Assembly (NCBI RefSeq): GCF_007065885.1 | Contig: NZ_CP041409.1 | Span: 2,279,501 to 2,343,500 of the forward strand | Direction of reading: 5' to 3' | DNA from: Altererythrobacter sp. TH136 | Lineage (GTDB): Bacteria; Pseudomonadota; Alphaproteobacteria; Sphingomonadales; Sphingomonadaceae | Length of the DNA: 64,000 nt | Part shown: in pieces, positions 35,639 through 44,652 of the stretch | Layout: each line of letters opens with the position of its first letter | Numbering within the stretch: position 1 is the first letter of the stretch | The notes under the pieces: model-generated | The model's input: the letters and a program-made list of their open reading frames with translations, nothing else | Database searches by the model: none | What the model was told of the DNA's origin: nothing | Program-made: the position numbers and the translations under genes

Positions 35639-36036
35639 GGAAGGCCAGGGGGCTGGGCAGCCGCGAGCAGATTTCTGTTCGAGGAAAGTCCGGGCTCCAC
35701 GTAACAAGGGTGGCGGGTAACGCCCGCCGTGGGCAACCATAGGGAAAGTGCCACAGAGAGAAGACCGCCTTGCTTCGCAAGGTAAGGCTGAAAGGGTGCG
35801 GTAAGAGCGCACCGGGGCGTTGGTAACAGGGCTCGCATGGCAAACCCCACCCGGAGCAAAGCCGAATAGGGGCGGCGCGCTGCTTGCAGCAGGTCGGATA
35901 CGGACCAGTCGCCCGGGTTGGCTGCTCGAGCCGGCGAGCAATCGTCGGCCTAGATGAATGGCTGCCCCCGCGCGGCCGGTCCTCTCACGAGGTACCGTGC
36001 GCGGGACAGAACCCGGCTTACAGGCCCCCTGGCATC
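35636..36036 (+). ncRNA. rnpB: RNase P RNA (class A)
   Basis: Catalytic RNA of RNase P. The 5' end GCCAGGGGGC (35644-35653) pairs with GCCCCCTGGC (36024-36033) to make helix P1. The hallmark GAGGAAAGTCCGGGCTCC (about 35678-35698) and the late ACAGAACCCGGCTTA (about 36006-36020) are the universally conserved P4 strands. The distance between them is normal for a type A RNA. It starts where amiD ends, so its promoter must lie within or overlap the amiD coding region. This accounts for the only gene-free stretch above 300 bases. Confidence 0.96.
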
Positions 36037-36105
36037 GGCTCTGCTGGACAATCTTCGGGCGGCGCGACAAGGCACGTCAACGAGTCTTTTGGGGAGCCAT
36101 ACTGC

Positions 36106-38139
36106 ATGATCCGTTCCGCCCTGTTCCTGTCGGCCTGCGCGCTCGCTTTTGCCGCCGCGCCCGCCACCGCCGATGAAGGCATGTGGACCTTCGACAACTT
36201 CCCGACCGCCAAGATGAAGGCGGACTATGGCTGGGCGCCGGATCAGGCCTGGCTCAACCGGGTGCAGAACGGCGCGGTTCGCCTGACGGGGGGCTGCTCG
36301 GCCAGCTTCGTGTCGCCGCAGGGGCTGATCCTGACGAACCACCACTGCATCGCCAGCTGCCTTTACGACAACTCCACGGCGGCGACCGATTACCTCGATC
36401 GCGGTTTCGTGGCCGCGCGCCGCGACTTGGAGCTGAAGTGCCCGGGTCAGCAGGCAGAGGTGGTGACCCGCATCTCGGACGTGACCAACGATGTGAAAGC
36501 CTCGTTCGGATCGCTCACCGGCGAAGCGCTGACCAAGGCGCGCGATGCCAAGATTGCCGAGATCGAAAAAGCCGGGTGCACCGATACGGCCACCACCCGC
36601 TGCCAGGTCGTGACGCTGTTCGGCGGCGGCCAGTACAAGTTGTACCAGTATCGCAAGTACTCGGATGTCCGCCTCGCATGGGCGCCCGAGGATCGCGCGG
36701 CGACGTTCGGCGGCGATCCCGACAATTTCAATTTCCCGCGCTACTCGCTCGATGCCAGCTTCCTGCGCGCGTACGAGAACGGCCAGCCGGTCAGCACGCC
36801 CAATCACCTGAAGTGGAACCCGCGTCCGCCCAAGGAAGGCGAGACGACCTTCGTGGTCGGCAACCCCGGCTCGACCAGCCGCCTCTATACCTCGAGCCAG
36901 CTCGCCTTCACGCGCGAAGTCGCGCTGCCCGTCACGGTTGCCACGACGTCCGAGCTGCGCGGCCGCCTCATCCGCGCCATGCAGGAAAGCCCTGACCGCC
37001 AGCGTGAAGGCCTTGATACCCTGAACGGGATCGAGAACAGCCTGAAGGTCTACATCGGCCAGTCTAAGGCATTGAACGACCCCGCGTTTACCGGGAAGCT
37101 CGCCGCTGCGGAGGCGGACCTGCGCGCCAAGGGCGCAGGGGGAGCCGATCCGTGGACCACAGTGGACACCGCTGTTGCCGCTTACCGCCCGCTTTATCTG
37201 GCGCAGCGCTTCACCCAGCCATCGAGCCAGCTCTACTCGTACGCGCGCACCCTGGTGTTCGCGGCGCAGGAACGCGCCAAGCCCAACGCCGAGCGGCTGC
37301 CCGGGTACACTGACAGTGCGCTTCCCCTCCTGGAAAAGCGCACCCTGGACGCGCGCCCGGTCTACCCGTGGCTGGAGGAACTGCGGCTCAACTGGAGCCT
37401 GTCGAAGGCCCGCGAGTACCTCGGCGCCGACGATCCGGACACGCAGCTTTTGCTCGGCAAGGCCAGTCCCGAAGGCCTGGCCACCTCGTTGGTCAACGGC
37501 ACCAAGCTGGCCGATCCGGCGGTCCGCAAGGCGCTGTGGGATGGCGGCATAAAGGCGATCCGCGCGTCCGACGACCCGATGATCGTCTATGCGCTGCGTT
37601 TGGCGGATCGTCAGCGCGAACTGCAGCGGGCGACCGAGACGGTGTATGGCGCGCCGTTGGCGATCGCCGGTAGCCAGCTCGCCGATGCACGGTTCGCGGC
37701 GTATGGCGACAGCGCGTACCCGGACGCAACCTTCAGCCTGCGCATCAGCTACGGCAAGGTCGCCGGGTGGATGGAGCGCGGCAAGCAGGTGCCGTTCCAG
37801 ACCACGCTTGGCGGCACGTTCGACCGCGCAACCGGCAGCGAGCCGTTCGATGCCCCGTCCGCCTTCCTCGCTAACAAGGCGAAGATCGATCCGCGCACCA
37901 CGTACGACTTCGTGACGACGAATGACATCATCGGCGGCAATTCAGGCTCGCCGGTGATCGACCGCGCGGGCACCGTGATCGGGGCCGCCTTCGACGGCAA
38001 CATTCACTCGCTCGGCGGGACGTACGGCTACGACGGCACGCTCAATCGAACGGTCGTGGTGTCGACCGACGCGGTGCAGGAAGCACTGGAGAAGATCTAC
38101 CCCGCGCCGGCTCTGGTGAAGGAACTGGCGGCGAAGTAA
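36106..38139 (+). CDS. S46 family dipeptidyl peptidase, DPP7-like
   Basis: A secreted serine peptidase of 677 residues, normal for S46. The signal peptide is ALFLSACALAFAAAPATA. The catalytic His is at about 80 in LILTNHHCIA, and the serine is in GGNSGSPVIDRAGTV. In DPP11 the residue 18 positions after this serine is Arg; DPP7 has Gly. Here it is Gly (AAFDGN), which predicts removal of dipeptides with hydrophobic or aliphatic, not acidic, residues in P1. It probably works in the periplasm, releasing dipeptides from peptides. GGGGAG precedes the ATG at 36106; the upstream frame overlaps rnpB. Confidence 0.9.
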   Translation: MIRSALFLSACALAFAAAPATADEGMWTFDNFPTAKMKADYGWAPDQAWLNRVQNGAVRLTGGCSASFVSPQGLILTNHHCIASCLYDNSTAATDYLDRGFVAARRDLELKCPGQQAEVVTRISDVTNDVKASFGSLTGEALTKARDAKIAEIEKAGCTDTATTRCQVVTLFGGGQYKLYQYRKYSDVRLAWAPEDRAATFGGDPDNFNFPRYSLDASFLRAYENGQPVSTPNHLKWNPRPPKEGETTFVVGNPGSTSRLYTSSQLAFTREVALPVTVATTSELRGRLIRAMQESPDRQREGLDTLNGIENSLKVYIGQSKALNDPAFTGKLAAAEADLRAKGAGGADPWTTVDTAVAAYRPLYLAQRFTQPSSQLYSYARTLVFAAQERAKPNAERLPGYTDSALPLLEKRTLDARPVYPWLEELRLNWSLSKAREYLGADDPDTQLLLGKASPEGLATSLVNGTKLADPAVRKALWDGGIKAIRASDDPMIVYALRLADRQRELQRATETVYGAPLAIAGSQLADARFAAYGDSAYPDATFSLRISYGKVAGWMERGKQVPFQTTLGGTFDRATGSEPFDAPSAFLANKAKIDPRTTYDFVTTNDIIGGNSGSPVIDRAGTVIGAAFDGNIHSLGGTYGYDGTLNRTVVVSTDAVQEALEKIYPAPALVKELAAK

Positions 38140-38142
38140 CTG

Positions 38143-38183
38143 ATCGGCACGGCGCGGCTTTCTCGGCCGCGTCCGTTGCCGAT
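38143..38183. terminator. Long hairpin between S46 peptidase and ugd (bidirectional terminator candidate)
   Basis: ATCGGCA-CGG-CGCGGC (38143-38158) pairs with GCCGCG-(T)CCG(T)-TGCCGAT (38166-38183) around the loop TTTCTCG. It starts four bases after the peptidase stop and lies 47 bases beyond the ugd stop (minus strand). No strong T-run follows, so termination efficiency is uncertain. Confidence 0.6.
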
Positions 38184-38229
38184 GATTGCGGGGCTCCGGC
38201 CGCGCCGGCAGCTCACCCGCGCGGCGTTC

Positions 38230-39540
38230 TCAGCTGCGACCGATGCTCGTGTATGCGAACCCGGCAGCGCGGACGTCTTCGGGCCGGTAGATATTGCGCA
38301 GGTCCACTAGCACCGGCGCCTTGGCGATTTGCTTGATCCGCGCGAAGTCGAGCGCGCGGAACACGTCCCATTCGGTGACGATGACCACCGCGTCGGCGTC
38401 GCGGATCGCTTCGTAAGGACTGGTGCACATCTCTACATCCGGCATCAGCGGCCGGGCTTGCTCCATGCCTTCAGGGTCGTACGCGGCCACCGAAACGCCC
38501 GCATCGATCAGCGCCTGCGCCACCGCGATTGCCGGGCTGTCGCGCATGTCGTCCGTGTTGGGCTTGAAGGTGAGGCCCAGCAGCGCAACTTTCTTGCCGC
38601 GCGCAGCCTCCACCCCGCCAATCGCATCCAGCACCTTGCGGCCCATCGCCCGCTTGCGGGTGTCGTTGACCTTGACCACCGCTTCCACGATCCGCACCGG
38701 GCTGTCGTAGTCCTCGGCCGTCTTGAGCAGGGCCAGCGTGTCCTTGGGGAAGCAGCTTCCGCCATAGCCGGGACCGGCGTGGAGGAACTTGGGGCCGATG
38801 CGGTTGTCCATGCCGATCCCGCGGCTGATGTCCTGCACGTTGGCGCCGACCTTTTCGCACAGATCGGCTATCTCGTTGATGAAGGTGATCTTGACCGCCA
38901 GAAATGCGTTGGCGGCATACTTGATGAGTTCGCTCGAACGCCGGCTGACGAAGAGGATCGGGGATTCGTTGAGGAACAGCGGGCGATATACCTCGCGCAT
39001 CACCTCGCGGCCGAAATCATCCTCGGCGCCGATGACGATCCGGTCGGGCCGCTTGAAATCGCCGATGGCCGCGCCTTCGCGCAAGAACTCTGGGTTGGAG
39101 ACCACCGACACGCGATGCGGGCAGCCGCTGTCGGCGATGATCCGTTCGACCTCGTCGCCGGTGCCGACCGGCACGGTCGATTTGGTGACCACCACCGCAT
39201 CGTTTTCCAGCGCTTCGCCTACCTCCTGTGCGACGGCGTGGACAAACGACAGGTCGGCATGGCCATCTCCGCGCCGGCTGGGCGTCCCCACCGCGATGAA
39301 AATGGCCGAAGCGCCGCGGATCCCGGCGGTGAGATCAGTGGTGAACGAAAGCCGCCCCGCCTTGACGTTCGCCGCGACCAGTGCGTCGAGACCGGGCTCG
39401 TAGATCGGCATGATGCCGTCTTCGAGCCGCCCGATCTTGACGGCATCCTTGTCGATGCAGACCACCTCGTGCCCAAAATCGGCGAAGCAGGCTCCCGAGA
39501 CCAGGCCGACATATCCCGAGCCCACCATCGCGATCTTCAT
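38230..39540 (-). CDS. ugd: UDP-glucose 6-dehydrogenase
   Basis: NAD-dependent oxidation of UDP-glucose to UDP-glucuronate, a precursor for exopolysaccharide and lipid modification. It has 436 residues. Nucleotide-binding MVGSGYVGLVSGACFADFGH is at the N-terminus, and the catalytic cysteine is in GGSCFPKDTLALL (about residue 260). The C-terminal UDP-binding domain contains LGLTFKPNTDDMRDSP. The start ATG overlaps the stop of the phosphatase gene in an ATGA overlap, so the two are expressed together. Confidence 0.95.
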   Translation of the reverse strand: MKIAMVGSGYVGLVSGACFADFGHEVVCIDKDAVKIGRLEDGIMPIYEPGLDALVAANVKAGRLSFTTDLTAGIRGASAIFIAVGTPSRRGDGHADLSFVHAVAQEVGEALENDAVVVTKSTVPVGTGDEVERIIADSGCPHRVSVVSNPEFLREGAAIGDFKRPDRIVIGAEDDFGREVMREVYRPLFLNESPILFVSRRSSELIKYAANAFLAVKITFINEIADLCEKVGANVQDISRGIGMDNRIGPKFLHAGPGYGGSCFPKDTLALLKTAEDYDSPVRIVEAVVKVNDTRKRAMGRKVLDAIGGVEAARGKKVALLGLTFKPNTDDMRDSPAIAVAQALIDAGVSVAAYDPEGMEQARPLMPDVEMCTSPYEAIRDADAVVIVTEWDVFRALDFARIKQIAKAPVLVDLRNIYRPEDVRAAGFAYTSIGRS

Positions 39541-40364
39541 GCCGTCAGTGCTCCGTGTTCGATGTGCGTCGCGCCATCACGCTCCACCGCCTGGATGACT
39601 CGTCGTTCGGTCCCCTCCAGCACGAGAGCGGTCAGGCAACCCGAGCGATAGGCGCCGGTATCGATCCCGATCCGATTAGATCGCTGGTCGAGCCCGTCCG
39701 TGATCGTGTGGCCATGGATCACAAAGTGTTCATGCGGCTCGGCATGGTCGAGGAACGGTTCACGGATCCAACGCATATGATGGTCCGCCTGCTCCGCCAG
39801 CGGGACGCCGGGCGCGATGCCCGCATGCACGAACAGGTAGTCGCCGGCGACGAGGTAATCCTTGGCGCTGCTGAGAAACTGCCGATCCTCCTCCGGCAGC
39901 GCATTCGATAACAGCTGCTGCACCTCTTCAACGGTCGCGCGATCGTAGTCTTGACGGGAAATCCCGTAACTCAGCGCGGTTTCGCGACCGCCATGCCGCA
40001 GGAAGTGGCGCAGCACGGCCACGTCGCTGAGCCCTCCGAGGAACATCTCCTCGTGATTGCCGGCGAGCAGCTTGACCCGACGTGTGGCTTGCCAAACGCG
40101 CGCGCGGGCTACCACGCCCGCGCTGTCCGGCCCCCGATCAACGAGATCGCCCAGCAGGACAACCGTAGTTTCCGCTGGAGCAGCGGACGCGTCGTCCTGC
40201 TCAATCGCGGCAATGAGGGCTTCGAACAGATCCAGGCGGCCATGAATGTCACCCACCGCATACCAGCGAGTGCCTGGCGGTACTGCGGGAGGCGGACGGT
40301 CTGCTGCGCGGGGGCGCAGCCGGAACATTTGGCGGAGCGGTTCGAACATCAGGCGCGGTCGCAT
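39537..40364 (-). CDS. PPP-family metallophosphatase (serine/threonine phosphatase or Ap4A hydrolase-like)
   Basis: A protein of about 275 residues with the three metal motifs: VGDIHGRLDL, LLGDLVDRGPDSAGV and LLAGNHEEM, plus the later VHAGIAPG and VIHGHT. This is the bacterial PP2B/PrpE-like group; substrates may be phosphoproteins or dinucleoside polyphosphates. The start is uncertain: ATG 40364 (used) or ATG 40349. The frame runs open to 40517 without family features. It is translationally coupled to ugd downstream. Similar PPP genes sit with exopolysaccharide genes in other alphaproteobacteria. Confidence 0.82.
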   Translation of the reverse strand: MRPRLMFEPLRQMFRLRPRAADRPPPAVPPGTRWYAVGDIHGRLDLFEALIAAIEQDDASAAPAETTVVLLGDLVDRGPDSAGVVARARVWQATRRVKLLAGNHEEMFLGGLSDVAVLRHFLRHGGRETALSYGISRQDYDRATVEEVQQLLSNALPEEDRQFLSSAKDYLVAGDYLFVHAGIAPGVPLAEQADHHMRWIREPFLDHAEPHEHFVIHGHTITDGLDQRSNRIGIDTGAYRSGCLTALVLEGTERRVIQAVERDGATHIEHGALTA

Positions 40365-40586
40365 AGGCCACGGTATCCTGCCGGGCAATGAACGATGCCT
40401 GCGGGCGATGGCTGTGATGCATCGAATCCACATCGGCACGTCTCCGGAAGGCGACGCGCCGTTTTTTCTTGTGCGATGCAGCAACTCGCGGCAAGAAAGT
40501 TGCGCATTGGCTGCCAAACGCCCGCGAGCACGATGGGCTTCAGCCGCGGCGCAGGTGGGACGATCGGCACAAACGAGGAGTTTGCC

Positions 40587-41345
40587 ATGCTAACGTCCAT
40601 CCGCGGTCTTGGGGCCGCAACCATTCTGGGTCTATCCGTCGTCGCGGCGCCTGCTTTCGCGCAGGACGAAAGCACTGCCGCCACCGGCGGCTTGTCCGTG
40701 TCCGGCAGCGTCACGCTGGTGTCTGACTATCGCTTTCGCGGCGTATCGCTGTCGGGCGGAGATCCGGCCATCCAAGGCGGCGTGACTGTCACCAGTGACA
40801 CCGGGTTTTATGTCGGAACCTGGGCATCCTCGATCGACGATGGCGGCACCGACGTATTCGGCGACGTCGAGGTCGATCTGTTCGGCGGGTGGAGCGGCGC
40901 CGTGTCCGAAGGCATCGGACTCGATGTGGGACTGCTGTATTACGCCTACCCATCCAACGGGGCCGGGATCGATGCCGAGTACTTCGAGCCTTACGCGACG
41001 GTCTCAGGCGATCTCGGACCAGTCTCGGCCAAGTTCGGGGTCAATTATGCGTGGGATCAAAAGGGATTGGCCGACGACAATCTGTATCTTCATACCGAAT
41101 TGAGCTCGGCCATTCCGACCACGCCGCTGACGCTGTCGGCGCACCTGGGCTATACCGATGGTTCGCTGGCGCCGACATTGCTCGCAGGCACGGGTGATGA
41201 CAGCGCGTTCGACTGGTCGGTGGGCGCCAGCGCCACCGTCCTTGGCAGCGTCACCCTGGGTGTCTCATACGTCGGTGTGGAAGGTCCCTCGATCGACGGG
41301 CTGACGGACGACGCGGTGGTGGTGTCCTTAGGCGCAAGCTTCTGA
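40587..41345 (+). CDS. TorF-family putative outer membrane porin-like protein
   Basis: A 252-residue protein with signal peptide (LGAATILGLSVVAAPAFA) and alternating amphipathic strands ending in Phe (SLGASF), typical of an outer membrane beta-barrel. The conserved LVSDYRFRGVSLSGGDPAIQG near the mature N-terminus is characteristic of the TorF/TIGR02001 family, found in many proteobacteria with unknown cargo. GAGGAG lies 6 bases before the ATG at 40587. A strong hairpin follows the stop. Confidence 0.85.
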   Translation: MLTSIRGLGAATILGLSVVAAPAFAQDESTAATGGLSVSGSVTLVSDYRFRGVSLSGGDPAIQGGVTVTSDTGFYVGTWASSIDDGGTDVFGDVEVDLFGGWSGAVSEGIGLDVGLLYYAYPSNGAGIDAEYFEPYATVSGDLGPVSAKFGVNYAWDQKGLADDNLYLHTELSSAIPTTPLTLSAHLGYTDGSLAPTLLAGTGDDSAFDWSVGASATVLGSVTLGVSYVGVEGPSIDGLTDDAVVVSLGASF

Positions 41346-41354
41346 GCCGAATTG

Positions 41355-41380
41355 CGGGGCCGGTTTTCGCACCGGCCCCG
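41355..41380 (+). terminator. Hairpin after the TorF gene
   Basis: CGGGGCCGGT (41355-41364) and ACCGGCCCCG (41371-41380) form a perfect 10-bp stem with the loop TTTCGC, 9 bases after the stop codon. The sequence after it is T-poor, so this may be a weak intrinsic terminator or a 3' stabilising structure. Confidence 0.6.
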
Positions 41381-41530
41381 ACTTCGGCCATCGCCCGAGA
41401 CCGCTAGTGATCAGTCACCCGCAGGACCAATGGTGAGCGGCCGGGTTGATCCGTCACCAAGTCAGCGGCTAGTTGCCTGGCTTGCAGCCGGCGGCATGGG
41501 CCGATCGGCCAGTGCTGACCGGAGTGTCCC

Positions 41531-41968
41531 TTGGCGAAGTTTCTTCACACGATGATCCGGGTGACGGACCCGGATGCGACCATCGCGTTCTTCAACCTCG
41601 TGGGTCTGGAAGAAGTGCGCCGGTTCGATAGCGAGCAGGGACGCTTCACCCTGATCTTCCTTGCGGCGCCGGGGCAGGAGGGGGTGGCCGAGGTCGAATT
41701 GACCTACAACTGGCCGCCCGCCGATGGCAGCGCGACCGAGCAATACGACGGGGGGCGCAACTTCGGGCACCTCGCCTACCAGGTCGACAATATCTACGAC
41801 ACGTGCGCCCAGCTGGCTGAGGCAGGCCACATTATCCACCGCCCGCCGCGCGATGGACACATGGCGTTCGTCAAGTCGCCGGACGGTATCTCGGTCGAGT
41901 TGCTGCAGGACGGTCGCCTGCCTCCGCAAGAGCCGTGGGCCTCGATGGAGAATACGGGCACTTGGTGA
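41531..41968 (+). CDS. gloA: Lactoylglutathione lyase (glyoxalase I)
   Basis: A 145-residue VOC-fold metalloenzyme that isomerises the hemithioacetal of methylglyoxal and glutathione to lactoylglutathione. Metal ligands expected of GloA are seen: His in KFLHTMIRV, Glu in EVELTYNW, His in NFGHLAYQV and Glu in SVELLQDG. The start is TTG at 41531 with GGAG 6 bases upstream; it begins MAKFLHTMIRV. It lies alone on this strand, between the TorF gene and the NfrB-like gene. Confidence 0.93.
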   Translation: MAKFLHTMIRVTDPDATIAFFNLVGLEEVRRFDSEQGRFTLIFLAAPGQEGVAEVELTYNWPPADGSATEQYDGGRNFGHLAYQVDNIYDTCAQLAEAGHIIHRPPRDGHMAFVKSPDGISVELLQDGRLPPQEPWASMENTGTW

Positions 41969-42140
41969 TGCTGACCTGATCGACTTAAGCACACGCGGCG
42001 CGGCACAAAGAACGATACCCCGAGGGGCGAGTAAGCAGCGTTGCAACCCCGCCAAGTTGTTGAACAGCCTTCACGAATAGCGCGTTGCGCCCGGGTGTGC
42101 CGCTTGGTAGGCGGCGATCTCGGGCAAGAGGGGGTCGCAA

Positions 42141-43541
42141 TTGCCGGGAGAAGGCTTCACGCCTGCGCAATGGCTTGTGCTGGTCGAGCATGAGCTGTTG
42201 CTTTTCGCCGGATTGTTCTTCCTGCTCGGCGCGCTCGATGAACTGGCGGTCGATCTGATCTGGGTGTGGCTGCGGATCACCGGGCGTGGAAAATCAGAGC
42301 GGCAGGTGGCGGACCAGGAACACCTGCCGCTATCGGGGCGGGCGGCGGTTTTCATTCCGGCTTGGCGCGAGGAAGCAGTCATCGAAGCGACCGTGCGGCA
42401 TGCCCTTGACGCATGGCCCCAGGCAGACATGCGGCTCTATGTCGGCTGCTATCCCAACGACCTCGCTACTGCTCACGCCGCGCATGCGGGAGCCGATGGC
42501 GATGCCCGCCTCCGGGTGGTGATCATGTCCCACCCGGGTCCGACGACCAAGGCGGATTGCCTCAACGGCCTATATGGAGCGTTGCGAGATGAGGAGCGAT
42601 CGTCTGGCGTGCCGTTCCACATGGTCGTGCTGCACGATGCCGAAGACATGGTCGATCCCGCTGCGCTGAGCCTGCTGGATCGGCACATCGGGGCTGCCGA
42701 CCTGGTGCAGCTGCCGGTCCTGCCTCATCCGATGCCGCAGTCGCGCTGGATTGCATCCCATTACTGCGAGGAATTCGCCGAACAGCACGGCAAGGGCATG
42801 GTCGTGCGCGATGCCTTAGGCGCGGGTCTGCCAACCGCAGGCGTGGGATGCGCCATTGCCCGCCACGCTTTGGCGACCCTCGACAGCAGGAGTGCGGGCG
42901 AAGGGCCGTTCGCGGCGGAATGCCTGACCGAGGATTACGAACTGGGCTTGGGCGTTTCTGCGCTGGGCGGGAATGCCCGGTTCGTTCGCTGCCGGACGGC
43001 AAGCGGGCGCCTGGTCGCCACGCGCGCCTGTTTCCCGGCCAAGCTGGAAGCAGCTGTCCGCCAGAAGACCCGCTGGGTCCACGGCATCGCCTTTCAATCG
43101 TGGTACCGGCTCGGCTGGAGCCGCAATCCGGCCGATTTGTGGATGCGGCTGCGCGATCGGCGCGGTCCGCTCACCGCGCTGGTGCTATTGATCGCGTATC
43201 TGCTGCTGTTTCTTGTGTCAGCGGGATGGATCGCGCAGCTCGCCGGGTTTGCCCCAGAAGCCGATTTGTCGCCCGCGCTGCTCGTCCTGTTGGCTATCAA
43301 TTTGGCGAGCTTTGCGTGGCGGGCGGCGTGGCGATTTGCCTTCACCGCCAAGGAATACGGCGCGGCGGAAGGTCTGCGGGCGATCCTGCGCATTCCTGTG
43401 ACCAACGTCATCTCGATCATGGCGGGGCGGCGCGCGTTCGTCGCCTACGTCGCCTCGTTGGGAGGACGCAATCCGCGCTGGGACAAGACCGAGCACATAG
43501 TTCACCCGGCGCTCGCCGCCCCGCACCGGGAAGCAGCGTGA
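42141..43541 (+). CDS. NfrB-like family 2 membrane glycosyltransferase
   Basis: A 466-residue protein with an N-terminal membrane helix (LLLFAGLFFLLGALDELAVD) and a cytoplasmic GT2 domain with nucleotide site VLHDAEDMVDP, acid-base TEDYELG and QKTRW (Q-x-x-R-W). Three or four C-terminal membrane helices follow. This resembles the first half of NfrB, the phage N4 adsorption protein B that makes a surface glycan. The cyclic-di-GMP-binding C-terminal part known from E. coli NfrB is absent. The start is TTG at 42141 after AGAGGGG. It overlaps the next gene by 4 bases (GTGA). Confidence 0.85.
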   Translation: MPGEGFTPAQWLVLVEHELLLFAGLFFLLGALDELAVDLIWVWLRITGRGKSERQVADQEHLPLSGRAAVFIPAWREEAVIEATVRHALDAWPQADMRLYVGCYPNDLATAHAAHAGADGDARLRVVIMSHPGPTTKADCLNGLYGALRDEERSSGVPFHMVVLHDAEDMVDPAALSLLDRHIGAADLVQLPVLPHPMPQSRWIASHYCEEFAEQHGKGMVVRDALGAGLPTAGVGCAIARHALATLDSRSAGEGPFAAECLTEDYELGLGVSALGGNARFVRCRTASGRLVATRACFPAKLEAAVRQKTRWVHGIAFQSWYRLGWSRNPADLWMRLRDRRGPLTALVLLIAYLLLFLVSAGWIAQLAGFAPEADLSPALLVLLAINLASFAWRAAWRFAFTAKEYGAAEGLRAILRIPVTNVISIMAGRRAFVAYVASLGGRNPRWDKTEHIVHPALAAPHREAA

Positions 43542-44605
43542 AACCACACGCCACCGCGCGCCGCCGCGGTGAGCCGCTGGCGGCGCTTGTCCTGCTTGTC
43601 GCAGGATGGATGGGTGTGCGCGCCGCGCTGTGGGAAACGCCTTTCTCATTTGTGCGGGAAACGCCCGCGCAAGATGCCGATGAGGCCGCGCGGCTCATCA
43701 ACTCTACTTCGCACGCAACACCGCGGGAATCGGGCCCAGCGACTGCGTTGCTTACTCGGGAGAGGAGCGCCGGCCGGGACCGGAAGTTCGTGTTCGCCCT
43801 GGCCCCCGTCGCGCCCTATCATGCCGGGATTGCGGCGCCTCCGTTGCCACGGCACCTCTACATCACCCCGGGGGCTGCACAAACGACGGCGAAAGCGCCC
43901 GATCGGGATACGCCGGTTCCGGCTATCGTCGCCTTGCCACCTCCCTTCATGCGCCCGCCAGCGACACGCTTGCACCTGGCAGCGTGGTCTTCGTGGCGGC
44001 AGGGAAGCGGACTGCCCATACTGGCGACTGGGGCGCGGCCGGCGGGCTATGGCGGCACGCAGATGGGCTTTGTGGGACAGTTCGACCTGATGACAGAACC
44101 GCGTCGCCCGGCGGTGCACGTGCGGGCGACTTACGCGCCCGATCGACCCCGCCAGCGCGAGGCGGCGGTGGGGATCGGCGTGCGTCCGCTGGCTGACGTG
44201 CCTATCCGTGTGCTCGCAGAGGTGCGGGCAACGGACAGCCAAGGATCGACCCAAATCCGGCCCGCTGCCTTTGCCGTCACCGAACTTGCGGCGACGCCTT
44301 TGCCGCTAGGTCTTTCCGCCGAAGGCTACGCCCAGGGCGGGTGGGTCGGCGGTCGTTTCGCCACGGCCTTCGCCGATGGCCAGCTTCGCGTGATGCGCCC
44401 GATAGCCCGGGGCGGCGGGGTTCGGGCAAGCATAGGTGTGGGTGCTTGGGGCGGCGCACAAAAGTTTGCCGAGCGCCTGGATGTCGGGCCAAGCGCCACC
44501 ATCGACCTTGCGCCGGTGCGGCTCTCGCTGGACTATCGCGTGAGGGTCGCCGGCAATGCCACGCCCGGCAATGGCGCCGCTTTGACGCTTTCGACGGGTT
44601 TCTAG
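43538..44605 (+). CDS. NfrA C-terminal-domain-like outer membrane protein
   Basis: A 355-residue protein. It starts with one hydrophobic helix (PLAALVLLVAGWMGVRAAL), then about 130 residues of Pro/Ala-rich linker. The last half is a series of predicted beta strands (AAVGIGVRPLADVPIRVLAEV to GAALTLSTGF), ending in Phe as outer membrane barrels do. It resembles the C-terminal region of NfrA, the partner of NfrB in the N4 glycan receptor system. The TPR part of NfrA is missing. GTG start at 43538, overlapping nfrB. Family assignment is by pattern and context. Confidence 0.65.
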   Translation: MKPHATARRRGEPLAALVLLVAGWMGVRAALWETPFSFVRETPAQDADEAARLINSTSHATPRESGPATALLTRERSAGRDRKFVFALAPVAPYHAGIAAPPLPRHLYITPGAAQTTAKAPDRDTPVPAIVALPPPFMRPPATRLHLAAWSSWRQGSGLPILATGARPAGYGGTQMGFVGQFDLMTEPRRPAVHVRATYAPDRPRQREAAVGIGVRPLADVPIRVLAEVRATDSQGSTQIRPAAFAVTELAATPLPLGLSAEGYAQGGWVGGRFATAFADGQLRVMRPIARGGGVRASIGVGAWGGAQKFAERLDVGPSATIDLAPVRLSLDYRVRVAGNATPGNGAALTLSTGF

Positions 44606-44652
44606 GCACCGGCACCTTCAATCGCGCGGCGCTAGGGCGTAGGGCCCCTTGT

